Source: JBHIKY01 sp042139015
GTDB taxonomy: Bacteria > Bacillota > Bacilli > Bacillales > Marinococcaceae
Length of the DNA stretch: 64,000 nucleotides
NCBI RefSeq assembly: GCF_042139015.1
Contig: NZ_JBHIKY010000006.1
Coordinates: 124,001-188,000 of the forward strand
Reading direction: 5' to 3'
Part shown: in pieces, positions 25,233 to 34,643 of the stretch
Layout of the letters: each line of letters opens with the position of its first letter
Numbering within the stretch: position 1 is the stretch's first letter
Notes under the pieces: generated by a model
What the model saw: the letters and a program-made list of their open reading frames with translations, nothing else
Told to the model about the DNA's origin: nothing
The model's database searches: none
Made by a program: the position numbers and the translations under genes

Positions 25233-26191
25233 GAGACAAATTATTGAAGCTGCTCGACGACCCTTCCACCGAATATGTTTCTGGCCAAGAAATCAGCACA
25301 AAACTTGGTATATCCAGGACAGCTGTGTGGAAACACATTGAAGAGCTGAGAAAGAACGGCTACCAGCTTGAAGCAGTTCCCCGCAAAGGCTATAAGCTTA
25401 CACACACACCAAATGTCGCGAGCGCAGATGAAGTGAAATCGAGGCTGAACACAACTACGATAGGTAAAGACATTATTTTTAAAAAAGAGCTTCCATCAAC
25501 TCAAAAACTTGCGCACGATATGGCAAGAAATGAAGCAGAGGAAGGGACAGTGATTGTCGCGGATCAACAGCTCGAAGGAAAAGGGCGTCTTGGCAGAAGC
25601 TGGCATTCTCCAGCCGGCACCGGGCTGTGGTTTAGTATTATTTTAAGGCCGGACGTCCCGCCTCATCATGCACCTCAGCTTACACTGCTGACGGCAGTAG
25701 CAGCAGCCGAAGGCATAGAGTCAGCCACAGGCGTGAAGGCAGAAATAAAGTGGCCGAATGATATATTATTTAAAGGAAAAAAAATTGCAGGAATTTTGAC
25801 TGAAATGCAGTCAGACCCGGATAAGGTGCAGGCGGTTATCGTCGGAATCGGAATGAATGTTAATCAAGAGAAGCATCAATTTCCGAGTGAGCTTTCAGAT
25901 AAAGCTACCTCTCTTGCCATTGAAGCGGGAAGAACGTTTCATCGTGCAGATGTAATAGCAGCGATATTAGAGAGATATGAATACTTGTATTTTTACTATT
26001 TAAAAGAAGGATTTGAAGGGGTGCGTAAACGCTGGGAGGCGCTGGCTGTAACTATCGGAAAAAACATTACCGCCAGAACAGTTGCCAAAACATTTACCGG
26101 CAGGGCAAAAGGAATTACAGATGATGGCGTGCTCATGCTTGAAACCGCTTCCGGAAGAATAGAATATATCTATAGCGCTGATATCGAATAA
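25229..26191 (+). CDS. birA: Biotin--protein ligase / biotin operon repressor
   Basis: A 320-aa bifunctional protein. The N-terminal winged helix (EISTKLGISRTAVWKHIEEL, residues about 22-41) binds biotin operators; the central domain makes biotinyl-AMP and attaches biotin (GKGRLGRSWHSPAGTGLWFS, KWPNDIL); a small SH3-like C-terminal domain follows. ATGA overlap with cca. End of the ypjD-birA run before the panB leader. Confidence 0.95.
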   Translation: MRDKLLKLLDDPSTEYVSGQEISTKLGISRTAVWKHIEELRKNGYQLEAVPRKGYKLTHTPNVASADEVKSRLNTTTIGKDIIFKKELPSTQKLAHDMARNEAEEGTVIVADQQLEGKGRLGRSWHSPAGTGLWFSIILRPDVPPHHAPQLTLLTAVAAAEGIESATGVKAEIKWPNDILFKGKKIAGILTEMQSDPDKVQAVIVGIGMNVNQEKHQFPSELSDKATSLAIEAGRTFHRADVIAAILERYEYLYFYYLKEGFEGVRKRWEALAVTIGKNITARTVAKTFTGRAKGITDDGVLMLETASGRIEYIYSADIE

Positions 26192-26208
26192 CCATAACAT
26201 ATAAAAAA

Positions 26209-26381
26209 TTTGCTATACTGAACTCAGTGCAGTCTGCAGGCTGTATCCCAGTGAATGGTACTGCTTATTGCTGCATCAATAAATATACACATTGCACTGC
26301 CTTGATCCAAAAATGGACAGGGACGGGGAAGGGGATTCCGGAAGGGCATTTCCTTCTTCTCCGAAAAAAAGGAGGAGAAAA
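26209..26381 (+). promoter_or_regulatory. Structured panB leader, candidate pan-type RNA with ribosome-site hairpin
   Basis: Between birA and panB about 170 nt could be transcribed from a weak TATACT at 26212. CAGTGCA (about 26225-26231) can pair with TGCACTG (about 26294-26300), enclosing smaller GCAG/CTGC stems. Just before panB, TTCTTCTCC pairs (one wobble) with GGAGGAGAA, which contains the ribosome site, around an A-rich loop. Upstream GGGGAAGG could compete for the same C-rich strand. A conserved pan RNA motif is known upstream of panB in Firmicutes; I did not confirm its bulged adenosines. Confidence 0.45.
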
Positions 26382-27221
26382 ATGAATAATACAGCTACGT
26401 TTAAACGAATGAAAGCGAATCGTGAAAAAATTGCGATGATGACCGCCTATGATGCACCGGGAGCCTCTGCTTTGAATAATGCGGGGATGGATCTTGTACT
26501 CGTAGGAGATTCGGCCGGTATGGTCGTGCACGGCTACAGCTCTACGATACCGGTTACATTAGATGATATGGTGCTTCATACCAGGGCAGTAAAAAGAGGA
26601 GCCCCGCACCTCTTTACAGTTTCAGACATGCCGTTTCTTACGTACAACGGGGACATTACAGATACTATTCAGGCGGCAGCTAAGTTAATGCAGACAGGCG
26701 GTGCTGATGCGGTTAAGGTAGAAGGAGCGGGGGCTACTATTGAAGTTATATCCAGACTCGTTCATGCAGGAGTTCCAGTCATGGCTCACTTAGGGTTAAC
26801 ACCGCAGTCAGTCGGAGTCATCGGAGGATATAAAGTTCAAGGAAAAAATGAAGCTGAGGCCCAACAGCTGATCGAAGATGCTGTTGCAATTGAAAAAGCA
26901 GGGGCTTTTGCACTTGTACTGGAGTGTGTTCCTTATCTGCTGGCAGGATATATAACATCGAAACTCTCTATTCCTGTAATCGGAATCGGAGCAGGTTCTG
27001 AGACAGACGGGCAAGTACTTGTCTATCATGATGCTTTAGGAATCGGGGAAGGATTTGTACCTAAATTTGTCAAAAAATATGCGGAGGTACAACAGGAAAT
27101 TGACAAGGCTCTGCTGCAATATATAAAAGAAGTCAAAAGCAGTGTGTTTCCTGATTCGAACCATTCCTTTAAAATGGATGAGGACTTAGCAGATCGGCTG
27201 TATGGAGGAATGACGAAGTGA
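26382..27221 (+). CDS. panB: 3-Methyl-2-oxobutanoate hydroxymethyltransferase
   Basis: First committed pantothenate enzyme: adds a hydroxymethyl group from methylene-THF to ketoisovalerate. The 279-aa product shows MMTAYDAPGASALNNAGMD, LVGDSAGMVVHGY (metal Asp), DMPFLTY, VKVEGA, and VMAHLGLTPQSV. The ATG follows AAAAGGAGGAG; an open frame from 26292 lies in the leader. The stop overlaps panC. Confidence 0.96.
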   Translation: MNNTATFKRMKANREKIAMMTAYDAPGASALNNAGMDLVLVGDSAGMVVHGYSSTIPVTLDDMVLHTRAVKRGAPHLFTVSDMPFLTYNGDITDTIQAAAKLMQTGGADAVKVEGAGATIEVISRLVHAGVPVMAHLGLTPQSVGVIGGYKVQGKNEAEAQQLIEDAVAIEKAGAFALVLECVPYLLAGYITSKLSIPVIGIGAGSETDGQVLVYHDALGIGEGFVPKFVKKYAEVQQEIDKALLQYIKEVKSSVFPDSNHSFKMDEDLADRLYGGMTK

Positions 27222-28093
27222 AAACGTTCATTTCCCCTATAGAACTCACTAAAACACTTCTATCCATAAAGAGTGAAAAGAAAACAATTGGTTTTGTGCC
27301 AACGATGGGAAGCCTTCATGAGGGACATCTTGAACTTGTTAAAAAAGCAAAACAGCAAAATGATGTTGTTATAATCAGCGTTTTTGTAAACCCTTTACAG
27401 TTTGGAGCTGGAGAGGACTATAACGAGTATCCACGTTCTATTGAAAGAGACCGTTCGCTTGCAGAGCAGGCTGGAGTTGACTTATTCTTTGAGCCTACGG
27501 AAGACCTCATGTATCCTGAAAAGCTGAATACGTCAATAGTGGTAGAATCAGGCACAAACGTCCTATGTGGAAAAAGCAGACCTGGTCATTTTGACGGTGT
27601 TGCTACTGTCGTAATGAAGTTATTTCAGATAGTACAGCCGGACCGATCTTATTTTGGATTAAAAGATGCCCAGCAGGTAGCTGTTATTAAAAATATGGTA
27701 AAGGATTTTCACATGCCAGTTTCTATAGTGGCATGTGATATCGTGAGGGAAGCAGACGGACTTGCCCTCAGCTCGCGAAATATCAGGCTGTCTGAAAATG
27801 AACGATACCAGGCTCCTGCTCTTTATAAAGCATTACAGTATGGTGCAGAACTATTGTCTAAAAGCTGCCGCAGCCCGGAAGATATAAGCAGAATGGTTTA
27901 TTCACATGTATCTGAACGAATCGAAGCGAAGATTGATTATATTGATATCCTATCCTTCCCAGCTCTTAGCAGAAGCATTAACGAGGAAGATGATATCATT
28001 CTGGCCGGTGCTGTTCATTTTAAGAAAGCCAGATTGATTGATAACATTCTAGTGCCTGCAGAGATTAGGCAGAAGCGAAAGTTGGGGATTTAA
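27218..28093 (+). CDS. panC: Pantothenate synthetase
   Basis: Condenses pantoate and beta-alanine using ATP. The 291-aa product has the HIGH-type motif in FVPTMGSLHEGHLELVKKA, VNPLQFGAGEDY, GKSRPGHFDGVATVV, YFGLKDAQQ and LALSSRN. A GTG start overlaps the panB TGA, so translation is coupled. Confidence 0.96.
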   Translation: MKTFISPIELTKTLLSIKSEKKTIGFVPTMGSLHEGHLELVKKAKQQNDVVIISVFVNPLQFGAGEDYNEYPRSIERDRSLAEQAGVDLFFEPTEDLMYPEKLNTSIVVESGTNVLCGKSRPGHFDGVATVVMKLFQIVQPDRSYFGLKDAQQVAVIKNMVKDFHMPVSIVACDIVREADGLALSSRNIRLSENERYQAPALYKALQYGAELLSKSCRSPEDISRMVYSHVSERIEAKIDYIDILSFPALSRSINEEDDIILAGAVHFKKARLIDNILVPAEIRQKRKLGI

Positions 28094-28094
28094 T

Positions 28095-28478
28095 ATGTTT
28101 CGTACGATGATGAAATCGAAGCTGCACAATGCAACGGTTACAGAAGCAAATTTAAACTATGTCGGAAGCATTACGATTGACGAAGAATTAATGGAAAAAG
28201 CAGATCTGCTGGAAAATGAAAAGGTACAAGTAGTAAATAACAATAATGGCGAAAGACTCGAAACTTACGTCATAAAGGGCAGGAGAGGCAGTGGAGTAAT
28301 TTGCCTCAATGGCGCTGCAGCCCGTCTTGTCCAGCCTGGAGACCGGGTGATAATTATTTCATACTTGATGATTCATGAAAAAGACTGTCCGTCGTTTCAG
28401 CCGAAAGTTGCGATAATGACAAAAAATAACACAGTAGATCGAATGCTTGCCACTGAACCGGCTTCTACGATATTGTAA
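28095..28478 (+). CDS. panD: Aspartate 1-decarboxylase proenzyme
   Basis: Makes beta-alanine from aspartate. The 127-aa proenzyme self-cleaves between Gly24 and Ser25 in LNYVGSITID to create the pyruvoyl group. Conserved RLETYVIKG and GVICLNGAAARLVQPGD are present. It lies 1 bp after the panC stop; panBCD makes a full pantothenate operon. Confidence 0.95.
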   Translation: MFRTMMKSKLHNATVTEANLNYVGSITIDEELMEKADLLENEKVQVVNNNNGERLETYVIKGRRGSGVICLNGAAARLVQPGDRVIIISYLMIHEKDCPSFQPKVAIMTKNNTVDRMLATEPASTIL

Positions 28479-28498
28479 GGTGATTTCAGGAGGTTCTC

Positions 28499-31303
28499 AT
28501 GAAATTTGTAGTGATAGATGTCGAAACAACAGGAAATGCTCCTCATAAAGGAGATAAAATTATACAGATCGGGGCTGCTGTGGTAGAGAATGGGAAGCTT
28601 ATTCAAACTTATTCAACCTATGTTTATCCGCAGAAATCTATTCCGGCATTTATCTCTCAATTGACAGGGATCACAGATAAAGATGTTGCTGGCGCTCCTG
28701 TCTTTTCCGAAGTTGCGCCGCAGATTCTCGAGTTAATGAAGGATTCATATTTTGTAGCACACAATGTTCCATTTGATTTTTCCTTTATCAATGAAGAACT
28801 AAAAAATGCTGGCTTCAGCGCTCTGAAAAACCCTGTGCTGGATACAGTAGAATGTGCGCGGATTTTATTTCCCACTGCATCTGGATATAGTCTTTCGGCA
28901 CTTGCAGAATGGCTCGGATTAACACACGACAGGCCACATCAAGCTGACAGTGATGCGATAGTGACAGCTTCTGTATTAATAAAAGTATTACATAAAATCA
29001 GCCAGCTTCCGGCTGCTTCTCTGAAATCTTTAAAGCAGCTCTCCCCCGGCCTGGCAAGCCAGCTTGAACCTATATTAATAAATGCCCTTTCAGTGAAGCG
29101 AAGTACCGGCAGGCTGGATGATAAATCGTTTGAAACATACCGCGGCATCACAATAAAAAAGAAGAGAAGTCTTTCTTTGGAAGCGTCCCGTAAAACAGTT
29201 GAAGGACAGTTTAACAAATCATTTTTTGTGAAGGGTGGAACACTTGAAAATAGGTGGGATGGCTTTCAATGGATTGAAGGTCAGCAGGAAATGGCAGATG
29301 CTGTATGGTCAGCTTTTAACGATCATTCTCATTTATTGGCGGAAGCTGGTACAGGCACAGGAAAGACGCTTGCCTATCTTTATCCAGCTCTTCAATTCAC
29401 AAAAGAGTCCGGGAGCAGAGTCGTTATTTCCACCCACACTCTTCATCTTCAGGAACAACTGCTTGAAAAAGAAATTCCGGTACTAAAGAAGGTTTTAGAC
29501 TTTCCTTTTCAGGCAGCGATGCTGAAAGGAAAAAGTAATTACTTATGTCTCCGTAAGCTGGAGCGAGTCTTAAAGGAAAAGCAGGCAAGCTATGAGGAAA
29601 CACTTGGCCTCGCTCAGTTAATTATTTGGGTTCTGGAGACAGATAGAGGAGATTTAGAAGAGATAAGTCTTGCGGGCGGGCAGCAGAGTCTGCTTTGGGA
29701 TCAAATATTAACGGACTCGGATTCTTTAAAAGACGATCCATGGGCGGACAAAAATTATTATTATCGAGCCGGTGAAGAGGCAGAAAAAGCTGATATTATC
29801 ATCACAAATCACGCTTTGTTGTTCTCAGATATTGTAAAGGAGAATCAATTACTTCCTGTTTATAAGCATGCAGTCCTTGATGAAGCCCACCATCTAGATG
29901 AGCTTGCAGGAAAACACCTCGGATTTTCACTCAGCTATTTATTTCTTAATCAGCTGTTATCTAAAGTAAATCAAAATGATACAAGAAGTATTATTCAGCG
30001 GCTAGCTGTTTATGAAAAAAGCTATATTCATTATTTTCACGAAAATTGGTATCAGCGCCGCCAGGATAACTATGCCTTATTGAAATACGAATGCGATGAA
30101 CTTTTTCGAACTCTTCATACATTTACTAAAGCAGGTCACCAAAAAAAGCAGTCAGAAACGGGCGGGTTCCTCTGCAATTATGAGCCCTCTCATTTACAAA
30201 GACAGGGCTGGAGTTCTATTCATGAGGCAGCTGAACGGTTTATCGTTTTAATAGAAGAAGAAACAGAAGCGTGGAACGAATTTCATGAGCGGCTGAGCAG
30301 CGAAATTAAAGGTACACAGTTTGAAATTGGCTGGCTTGAAGCGTTTCGAATTACACTAATGGATATTACTGTCTCGATTGAATCTCTAATTGCCTTATTA
30401 TTCAATAAAAAAGATAATTACGTATATTGGATTGAGGCTGGCAGAAAAGGGGAACTAAATTCAATTGTGATGTATGGGAGGCCGATAAATGTTAATGATC
30501 TCCTTGCGGATAAATTATTCGCAGAGAAATTCAGCGTCGTAATGACGTCAGCTTCTTTAACCGTGAAAAAATCATTCTCCTATATTATTGAAAATTGGGG
30601 ACTTGAGGACTTTGCTCCACAGACTATTATGCTCCCTTCTCCTTACCATTTTAAAAGAAATACGAAGCTGCTGATTCCGTCCGACATGCCCCTTATTAAA
30701 GATGGAGAGAGGGATTATATCAATGACGCAGCAGAATTCATCTATCATGCTGCTTCGATTTCAGATGGAAAAATGCTAGTATTATTTACTTCTTTTGATA
30801 TGCTTCGCAAAACGTATTTTAAATTAAGAGAATGGGACGATGAAGGTGATTTCTACTTAATCGGGCAGGGAATGAAAAGTGGCAGCCGCTCCAAACTTAT
30901 TAAAACCTTCCGTCAAAACGAAAAAGCCATATTGTTCGGTACGAACGCATTTTGGGAAGGTGTAGATATTCCAGGTGAGGATCTGAGCTGTCTTATCATT
31001 GTAAGACTCCCATTTGCACCTCCAGACGAGCCAGTAATGGAAGCAAAAAGCCAGCATAAAACACAGTCAGGCTCTAATCCTTTTACATCTCTCTCTCTGC
31101 CGCAGGCTGTGCTGAGATTTAAACAGGGCTTTGGCCGTCTCATTCGACATAAACAAGACAGGGGAGTCGTCATTGTCCTGGATAATAGATTAATAAAATC
31201 CAGCTACGGAAAAGAATTTTTGGAGTCTCTTCCCCCGGTCCCTGTAAAATATTTACCTACACCGACCTTGTTAAATGAACTCGCAGATTTTATGGACAAA
31301 TAA
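28499..31303 (+). CDS. dinG: DinG-family helicase with N-terminal exonuclease domain
   Basis: A 934-aa fusion. The N-terminal 190 residues are a DnaQ-like 3'-5' exonuclease (VIDVETTGNAPHKGDKIIQIG; second motif HNVPFDFSFI; last motif HQADSDA). After a linker comes the XPD-like helicase with Walker A EAGTGTGKTLAYL, DEAHH Walker B, and motif VI QGFGRLIRH. The four iron-sulfur cysteines of E. coli DinG are not obvious, as in B. subtilis DinG, which acts as an exonuclease. Placed after panD as in B. subtilis. Confidence 0.94.
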   Translation: MKFVVIDVETTGNAPHKGDKIIQIGAAVVENGKLIQTYSTYVYPQKSIPAFISQLTGITDKDVAGAPVFSEVAPQILELMKDSYFVAHNVPFDFSFINEELKNAGFSALKNPVLDTVECARILFPTASGYSLSALAEWLGLTHDRPHQADSDAIVTASVLIKVLHKISQLPAASLKSLKQLSPGLASQLEPILINALSVKRSTGRLDDKSFETYRGITIKKKRSLSLEASRKTVEGQFNKSFFVKGGTLENRWDGFQWIEGQQEMADAVWSAFNDHSHLLAEAGTGTGKTLAYLYPALQFTKESGSRVVISTHTLHLQEQLLEKEIPVLKKVLDFPFQAAMLKGKSNYLCLRKLERVLKEKQASYEETLGLAQLIIWVLETDRGDLEEISLAGGQQSLLWDQILTDSDSLKDDPWADKNYYYRAGEEAEKADIIITNHALLFSDIVKENQLLPVYKHAVLDEAHHLDELAGKHLGFSLSYLFLNQLLSKVNQNDTRSIIQRLAVYEKSYIHYFHENWYQRRQDNYALLKYECDELFRTLHTFTKAGHQKKQSETGGFLCNYEPSHLQRQGWSSIHEAAERFIVLIEEETEAWNEFHERLSSEIKGTQFEIGWLEAFRITLMDITVSIESLIALLFNKKDNYVYWIEAGRKGELNSIVMYGRPINVNDLLADKLFAEKFSVVMTSASLTVKKSFSYIIENWGLEDFAPQTIMLPSPYHFKRNTKLLIPSDMPLIKDGERDYINDAAEFIYHAASISDGKMLVLFTSFDMLRKTYFKLREWDDEGDFYLIGQGMKSGSRSKLIKTFRQNEKAILFGTNAFWEGVDIPGEDLSCLIIVRLPFAPPDEPVMEAKSQHKTQSGSNPFTSLSLPQAVLRFKQGFGRLIRHKQDRGVVIVLDNRLIKSSYGKEFLESLPPVPVKYLPTPTLLNELADFMDK

Positions 31304-31327
31304 TATCGCAATCAGGGAAGTGAAGGA

Positions 31328-32653
31328 ATGTCTCATTTTATAATTACGGACGTTCATATACTAAAGAATTTCCAAGTATTACCCAATAAAAATGTAGAAG
31401 TAAAAAATGGAAAAATCATTAGCATCTCAAGCTCAATGCCAGACAAGGACAGCACTTCAGGATTTATAGAGAAAATTTCCGGAAAAGGTAAGCTGCTGAT
31501 GTCCGGAATGTATAATACACACGGTCACACTCCAATGGCATTAATACGGGGGTGTGCAGATGATCTGCCGCTTCAAGACTGGCTTGAGCATGAAATTTGG
31601 CCAAGAGAAGCCGTTTTTACTAAGCAATCAGTTAGAGCAGGAACTTCACTCGCGTTAATAGAAATGATAAAAAACGGAACAATAGCTTTTCTTGATATGT
31701 ATCATTTATATATGAATGACGTATATGAGTTGGTCATGGATTCAGGTTTAAAAGCAGTCCTTGCCCGCGGTATGATAGGTTTTGGTACTGAGGAGGAGCA
31801 AAGGGGAAAACTTAAGGAAGCAGTTACTTTCGCAAAAGATTGGGAAGCTGAAAGTAATGGTCATATTAAAGGGATGCTGTTTCCTCACGCGCCCTATACA
31901 TGTAAGCCCCCTTTTTTAGAAAAAATTATCGAATCATCCCGAAGCTATCGACTTCCACTTGGTATTCATCTGGCTGAAACACTTAAAGAGGTTAATGATC
32001 ATAAAAGAGATTACGGGAGAAGTCCGGTCGATCATTTACACGAGTTGGGCTTTTTTGAACAAACTGCATTGCTTACTCATGTCGTTCATATATCAGAGTC
32101 AGAAATGGATATGCTTTCCGGGAAACCGGTATCTGTTTCTCATAATCCAATGAGCAACGCTAAGCTTGGCTCAGGCATCGCTCCAGTTTCCCGGATGCTA
32201 AAGAAAAATATTCCGGTGTCACTAGGAACGGACAGCACTGTTTCCAATAACACCCTTGATATATTTGAAGAAATGCGTTTTGCTGTGCTGCTTCAGAAGG
32301 CAGCTGACCAAAACCCTGCAGCCTTATCTGCACATTCTGCTTTACAAATGGCAACAAAAAATGGAGCAGAAGCCCTCGGTTTCAAGGATTCCGGCATAGT
32401 GAGGGAAGGAGCAGCCGCTGATTTTATTATGCTTGATATAAGCTCTGCCCACCTCCAGCCACTACAAAATCTTTTTTCCCATCTCATATATACTGCTTCG
32501 GGTCACGACGTGACAGATGTTTTTGTCAATGGGAGACAGCTTTTAAAAAATCGGGCACTGCAGACTCTCGACGAAGAAAAGATTGTTTTTGAGGCAAACC
32601 GGCATTCGCGTGCGATCGACACACTTTTTAGGGAAAATAAAAAGGGGGATTGA
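31328..32653 (+). CDS. mtaD: 5-Methylthioadenosine/S-adenosylhomocysteine deaminase, amidohydrolase family
   Basis: A 441-aa amidohydrolase: metal-binding NTHGHTPMALIRG (HxH), HLAETLKEV with further His, LLTHVVHISESEMD and the final Asp in SLGTDSTVSNN. The MALIRGxADDLPLQxWLE segment is typical of MTA/SAH deaminases and related nucleoside deaminases. Not present between dinG and ypmA in B. subtilis. The exact substrate (MTA, SAH or another adenosine derivative) is inferred. Confidence 0.82.
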   Translation: MSHFIITDVHILKNFQVLPNKNVEVKNGKIISISSSMPDKDSTSGFIEKISGKGKLLMSGMYNTHGHTPMALIRGCADDLPLQDWLEHEIWPREAVFTKQSVRAGTSLALIEMIKNGTIAFLDMYHLYMNDVYELVMDSGLKAVLARGMIGFGTEEEQRGKLKEAVTFAKDWEAESNGHIKGMLFPHAPYTCKPPFLEKIIESSRSYRLPLGIHLAETLKEVNDHKRDYGRSPVDHLHELGFFEQTALLTHVVHISESEMDMLSGKPVSVSHNPMSNAKLGSGIAPVSRMLKKNIPVSLGTDSTVSNNTLDIFEEMRFAVLLQKAADQNPAALSAHSALQMATKNGAEALGFKDSGIVREGAAADFIMLDISSAHLQPLQNLFSHLIYTASGHDVTDVFVNGRQLLKNRALQTLDEEKIVFEANRHSRAIDTLFRENKKGD

Positions 32654-32658
32654 AAAGT

Positions 32659-32829
32659 ATGGGTGATAAGATAGAGAAAATATCTACTGTAACAGTAGAG
32701 TCAACTCCTGATCTATATAAAATTGTCGATGCATTAAACAGGTCTTTAAAATATGATGATTTAATGTTTGGACTTGCTCTTGATGAAAATCACGAAAATA
32801 AGATGATATTCTCAATATATCGTACGTAG
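32659..32829 (+). CDS. ypmA: Small conserved protein YpmA
   Basis: A 56-residue ORF beginning MGDKIEKISTVTVESTPDLY and ending FSIYRT. Size, sequence style (VTV near the N terminus, LMFGLALDEN in the middle, IYRT at the end) and position upstream of ypmB fit the DUF4264 protein YpmA of B. subtilis. A run of five Gs upstream of the ATG serves as ribosome site. Function unknown. Confidence 0.85.
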   Translation: MGDKIEKISTVTVESTPDLYKIVDALNRSLKYDDLMFGLALDENHENKMIFSIYRT

Positions 32830-32846
32830 AGGAAGGATGCCGTTTT

Positions 32847-33320
32847 ATGAGGCGGTTAGTAATCGCTGCAGCAGGGTTAATAATATTAGCAGTTATTGGT
32901 TTGACAGCACTTTATGTCATGAGCAGAGCACCACTTGTTGATGCGTTCGATAATATAGAGGCTGCTGCGTTACAGGAAGACAACGTAGAATCTGTCACTG
33001 GAATGAGCCGCTTTCATGGGAAGGCCACAGTAAATATAGTAGATGTTACGGTTTCAGAAGGAGGGATGGAGAGGTTATTCTTTTCAGGCGGTAAGCTTGT
33101 GGAAAGATTGACACAACAAGACATCTTCCCCGCAGAAGAGGCGATGAATGCCGCATTGGAGAGAGCCGGGCATCATAAAGCAGAGAGGATTCGTTCCGGC
33201 TATGAAAATGGCAGAGCTTTGTATGAGATTACACTAAAGAAAGATGGCAGACTGCATTATTATTACATGTCCATGGAAACAGGGGATTTCATTAAGCGAT
33301 ACAGTTTAAGTACGGGGTAA
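32847..33320 (+). CDS. ypmB: Membrane-anchored protein YpmB (DUF5590/PepSY-like)
   Basis: A 157-aa protein with an N-terminal membrane anchor (LVIAAAGLIILAVIGLTALYVM) and an external domain with two PepSY-like repeats, the second ending LHYYYMSMETGDFIKRYSL. It sits between ypmA and aspB as in B. subtilis. PepSY-type domains often inhibit proteases or bind cell-wall partners; its role is not established. Confidence 0.82.
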   Translation: MRRLVIAAAGLIILAVIGLTALYVMSRAPLVDAFDNIEAAALQEDNVESVTGMSRFHGKATVNIVDVTVSEGGMERLFFSGGKLVERLTQQDIFPAEEAMNAALERAGHHKAERIRSGYENGRALYEITLKKDGRLHYYYMSMETGDFIKRYSLSTG

Positions 33321-33425
33321 ATAAAGTCTCTTGATGAACTCCAACTGAAGCCTGCTCTTGAATATAAACAAAGGAATCATTACACTTAAATGTATAAACT
33401 AAAGAACGTACAGGGAGGATAAATA

Positions 33426-34607
33426 ATGCAACTATCAAAGAGAGTTTCTACTTTAACACCATCTTCTACACTCGCAATTACTGCCAAAGCTAAAGCATTG
33501 AAAGCAGACGGACATGATGTGATCGGCCTTGGAGCCGGAGAACCAGATTTCAATACTCCTTCCTACATAATTGAAGCCGCTGTTCAATCGATGAAAGAAG
33601 GCCATACTAAATATACTCCATCCGGCGGACTGCCTCAGCTCAAGGATGCGGTAATAACAAAATTCAAAGATGATCAAGACCTGGAATATTCTGCAGATGA
33701 AATTGTTGTCTGTACCGGTGCTAAGCACGCACTTTATACTTTGTTTCAGTCCGTTCTTGATGAAGAAGATGAAGTAATCATACCAGCTCCTTACTGGGTA
33801 AGCTACCCGGAGCAGGTAAAGCTTGCCGGTGGACGTCCAGTTATTGTTGAGGGTGCAGAAGAAAATGCTTTCAAAATAACACCAGCGCAGCTCGAACAAA
33901 CCGTAACGAATAAAACAAAAGCAGTAATCATTAATTCTCCGAGCAACCCAACCGGAAGCATGTACACTTCAGCTGAATTAAAAGCCCTTGGAGAAACTGC
34001 AATGCGGCTTGATCTGCTTATCGTCTCCGATGAAATTTATGAAAAGCTCGTGTATGGAGGAGCAGAACACTACTCCATCGCACAATTTTCACCTGAGCTG
34101 AAAGAGCAGACAATTATTATTAATGGAGTTTCTAAATCACACTCTATGACAGGCTGGCGCATTGGTTATGCAGCCGGAAGAAAAGATATTATTAAAGCAA
34201 TGACAAACCTCGCCAGCCATTCCACATCTAATCCAACAGCCAATGCTCAGTACGGAGCTATTGCGGCATACACAGAAGATGATGGATCAGTGGAAAAAAT
34301 GAGAGAGGCTTTTGAAGACAGGCTCGAAAAAATCTATGCCCAGCTTGTTCAAATTCCTGGAGTGACATGTGTGAAACCGGAAGGTGCCTTCTACCTTTTT
34401 CCAAACGTAAAAAAAGCTGTTGAAGTAAATGGTTTTCAAACTGTGGAGGATTGGGTTAATGCTCTGCTGGAGGAAGAAAAAGTTGCCGTTGTTCCGGGAA
34501 GCGGATTCGGTTCACCTGATAATATCCGTTTATCTTATGCAACATCATTTGATGTTCTTGAAGAAGCGCTGATAAGAATTGAGCGTTTTATTCGAAATCA
34601 TCAATAA
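33426..34607 (+). CDS. aspB: Aspartate aminotransferase
   Basis: A 393-aa PLP aminotransferase of fold type I, subgroup I-gamma. Motifs are GAGEPDFNTP, APYWVSYPEQ, NSPSNPTGSMY, SDEIYEKLVYGG and the PLP-lysine block GVSKSHSMTGWRIGYA. GGGAGGA precedes the ATG. Upstream of asnS in the same order as B. subtilis; the two genes link aspartate supply and Asn-tRNA charging. Confidence 0.95.
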   Translation: MQLSKRVSTLTPSSTLAITAKAKALKADGHDVIGLGAGEPDFNTPSYIIEAAVQSMKEGHTKYTPSGGLPQLKDAVITKFKDDQDLEYSADEIVVCTGAKHALYTLFQSVLDEEDEVIIPAPYWVSYPEQVKLAGGRPVIVEGAEENAFKITPAQLEQTVTNKTKAVIINSPSNPTGSMYTSAELKALGETAMRLDLLIVSDEIYEKLVYGGAEHYSIAQFSPELKEQTIIINGVSKSHSMTGWRIGYAAGRKDIIKAMTNLASHSTSNPTANAQYGAIAAYTEDDGSVEKMREAFEDRLEKIYAQLVQIPGVTCVKPEGAFYLFPNVKKAVEVNGFQTVEDWVNALLEEEKVAVVPGSGFGSPDNIRLSYATSFDVLEEALIRIERFIRNHQ

Positions 34608-34643
34608 GAATTTCCTTCGTAAATGAATAGAGGGGGACTTTTA

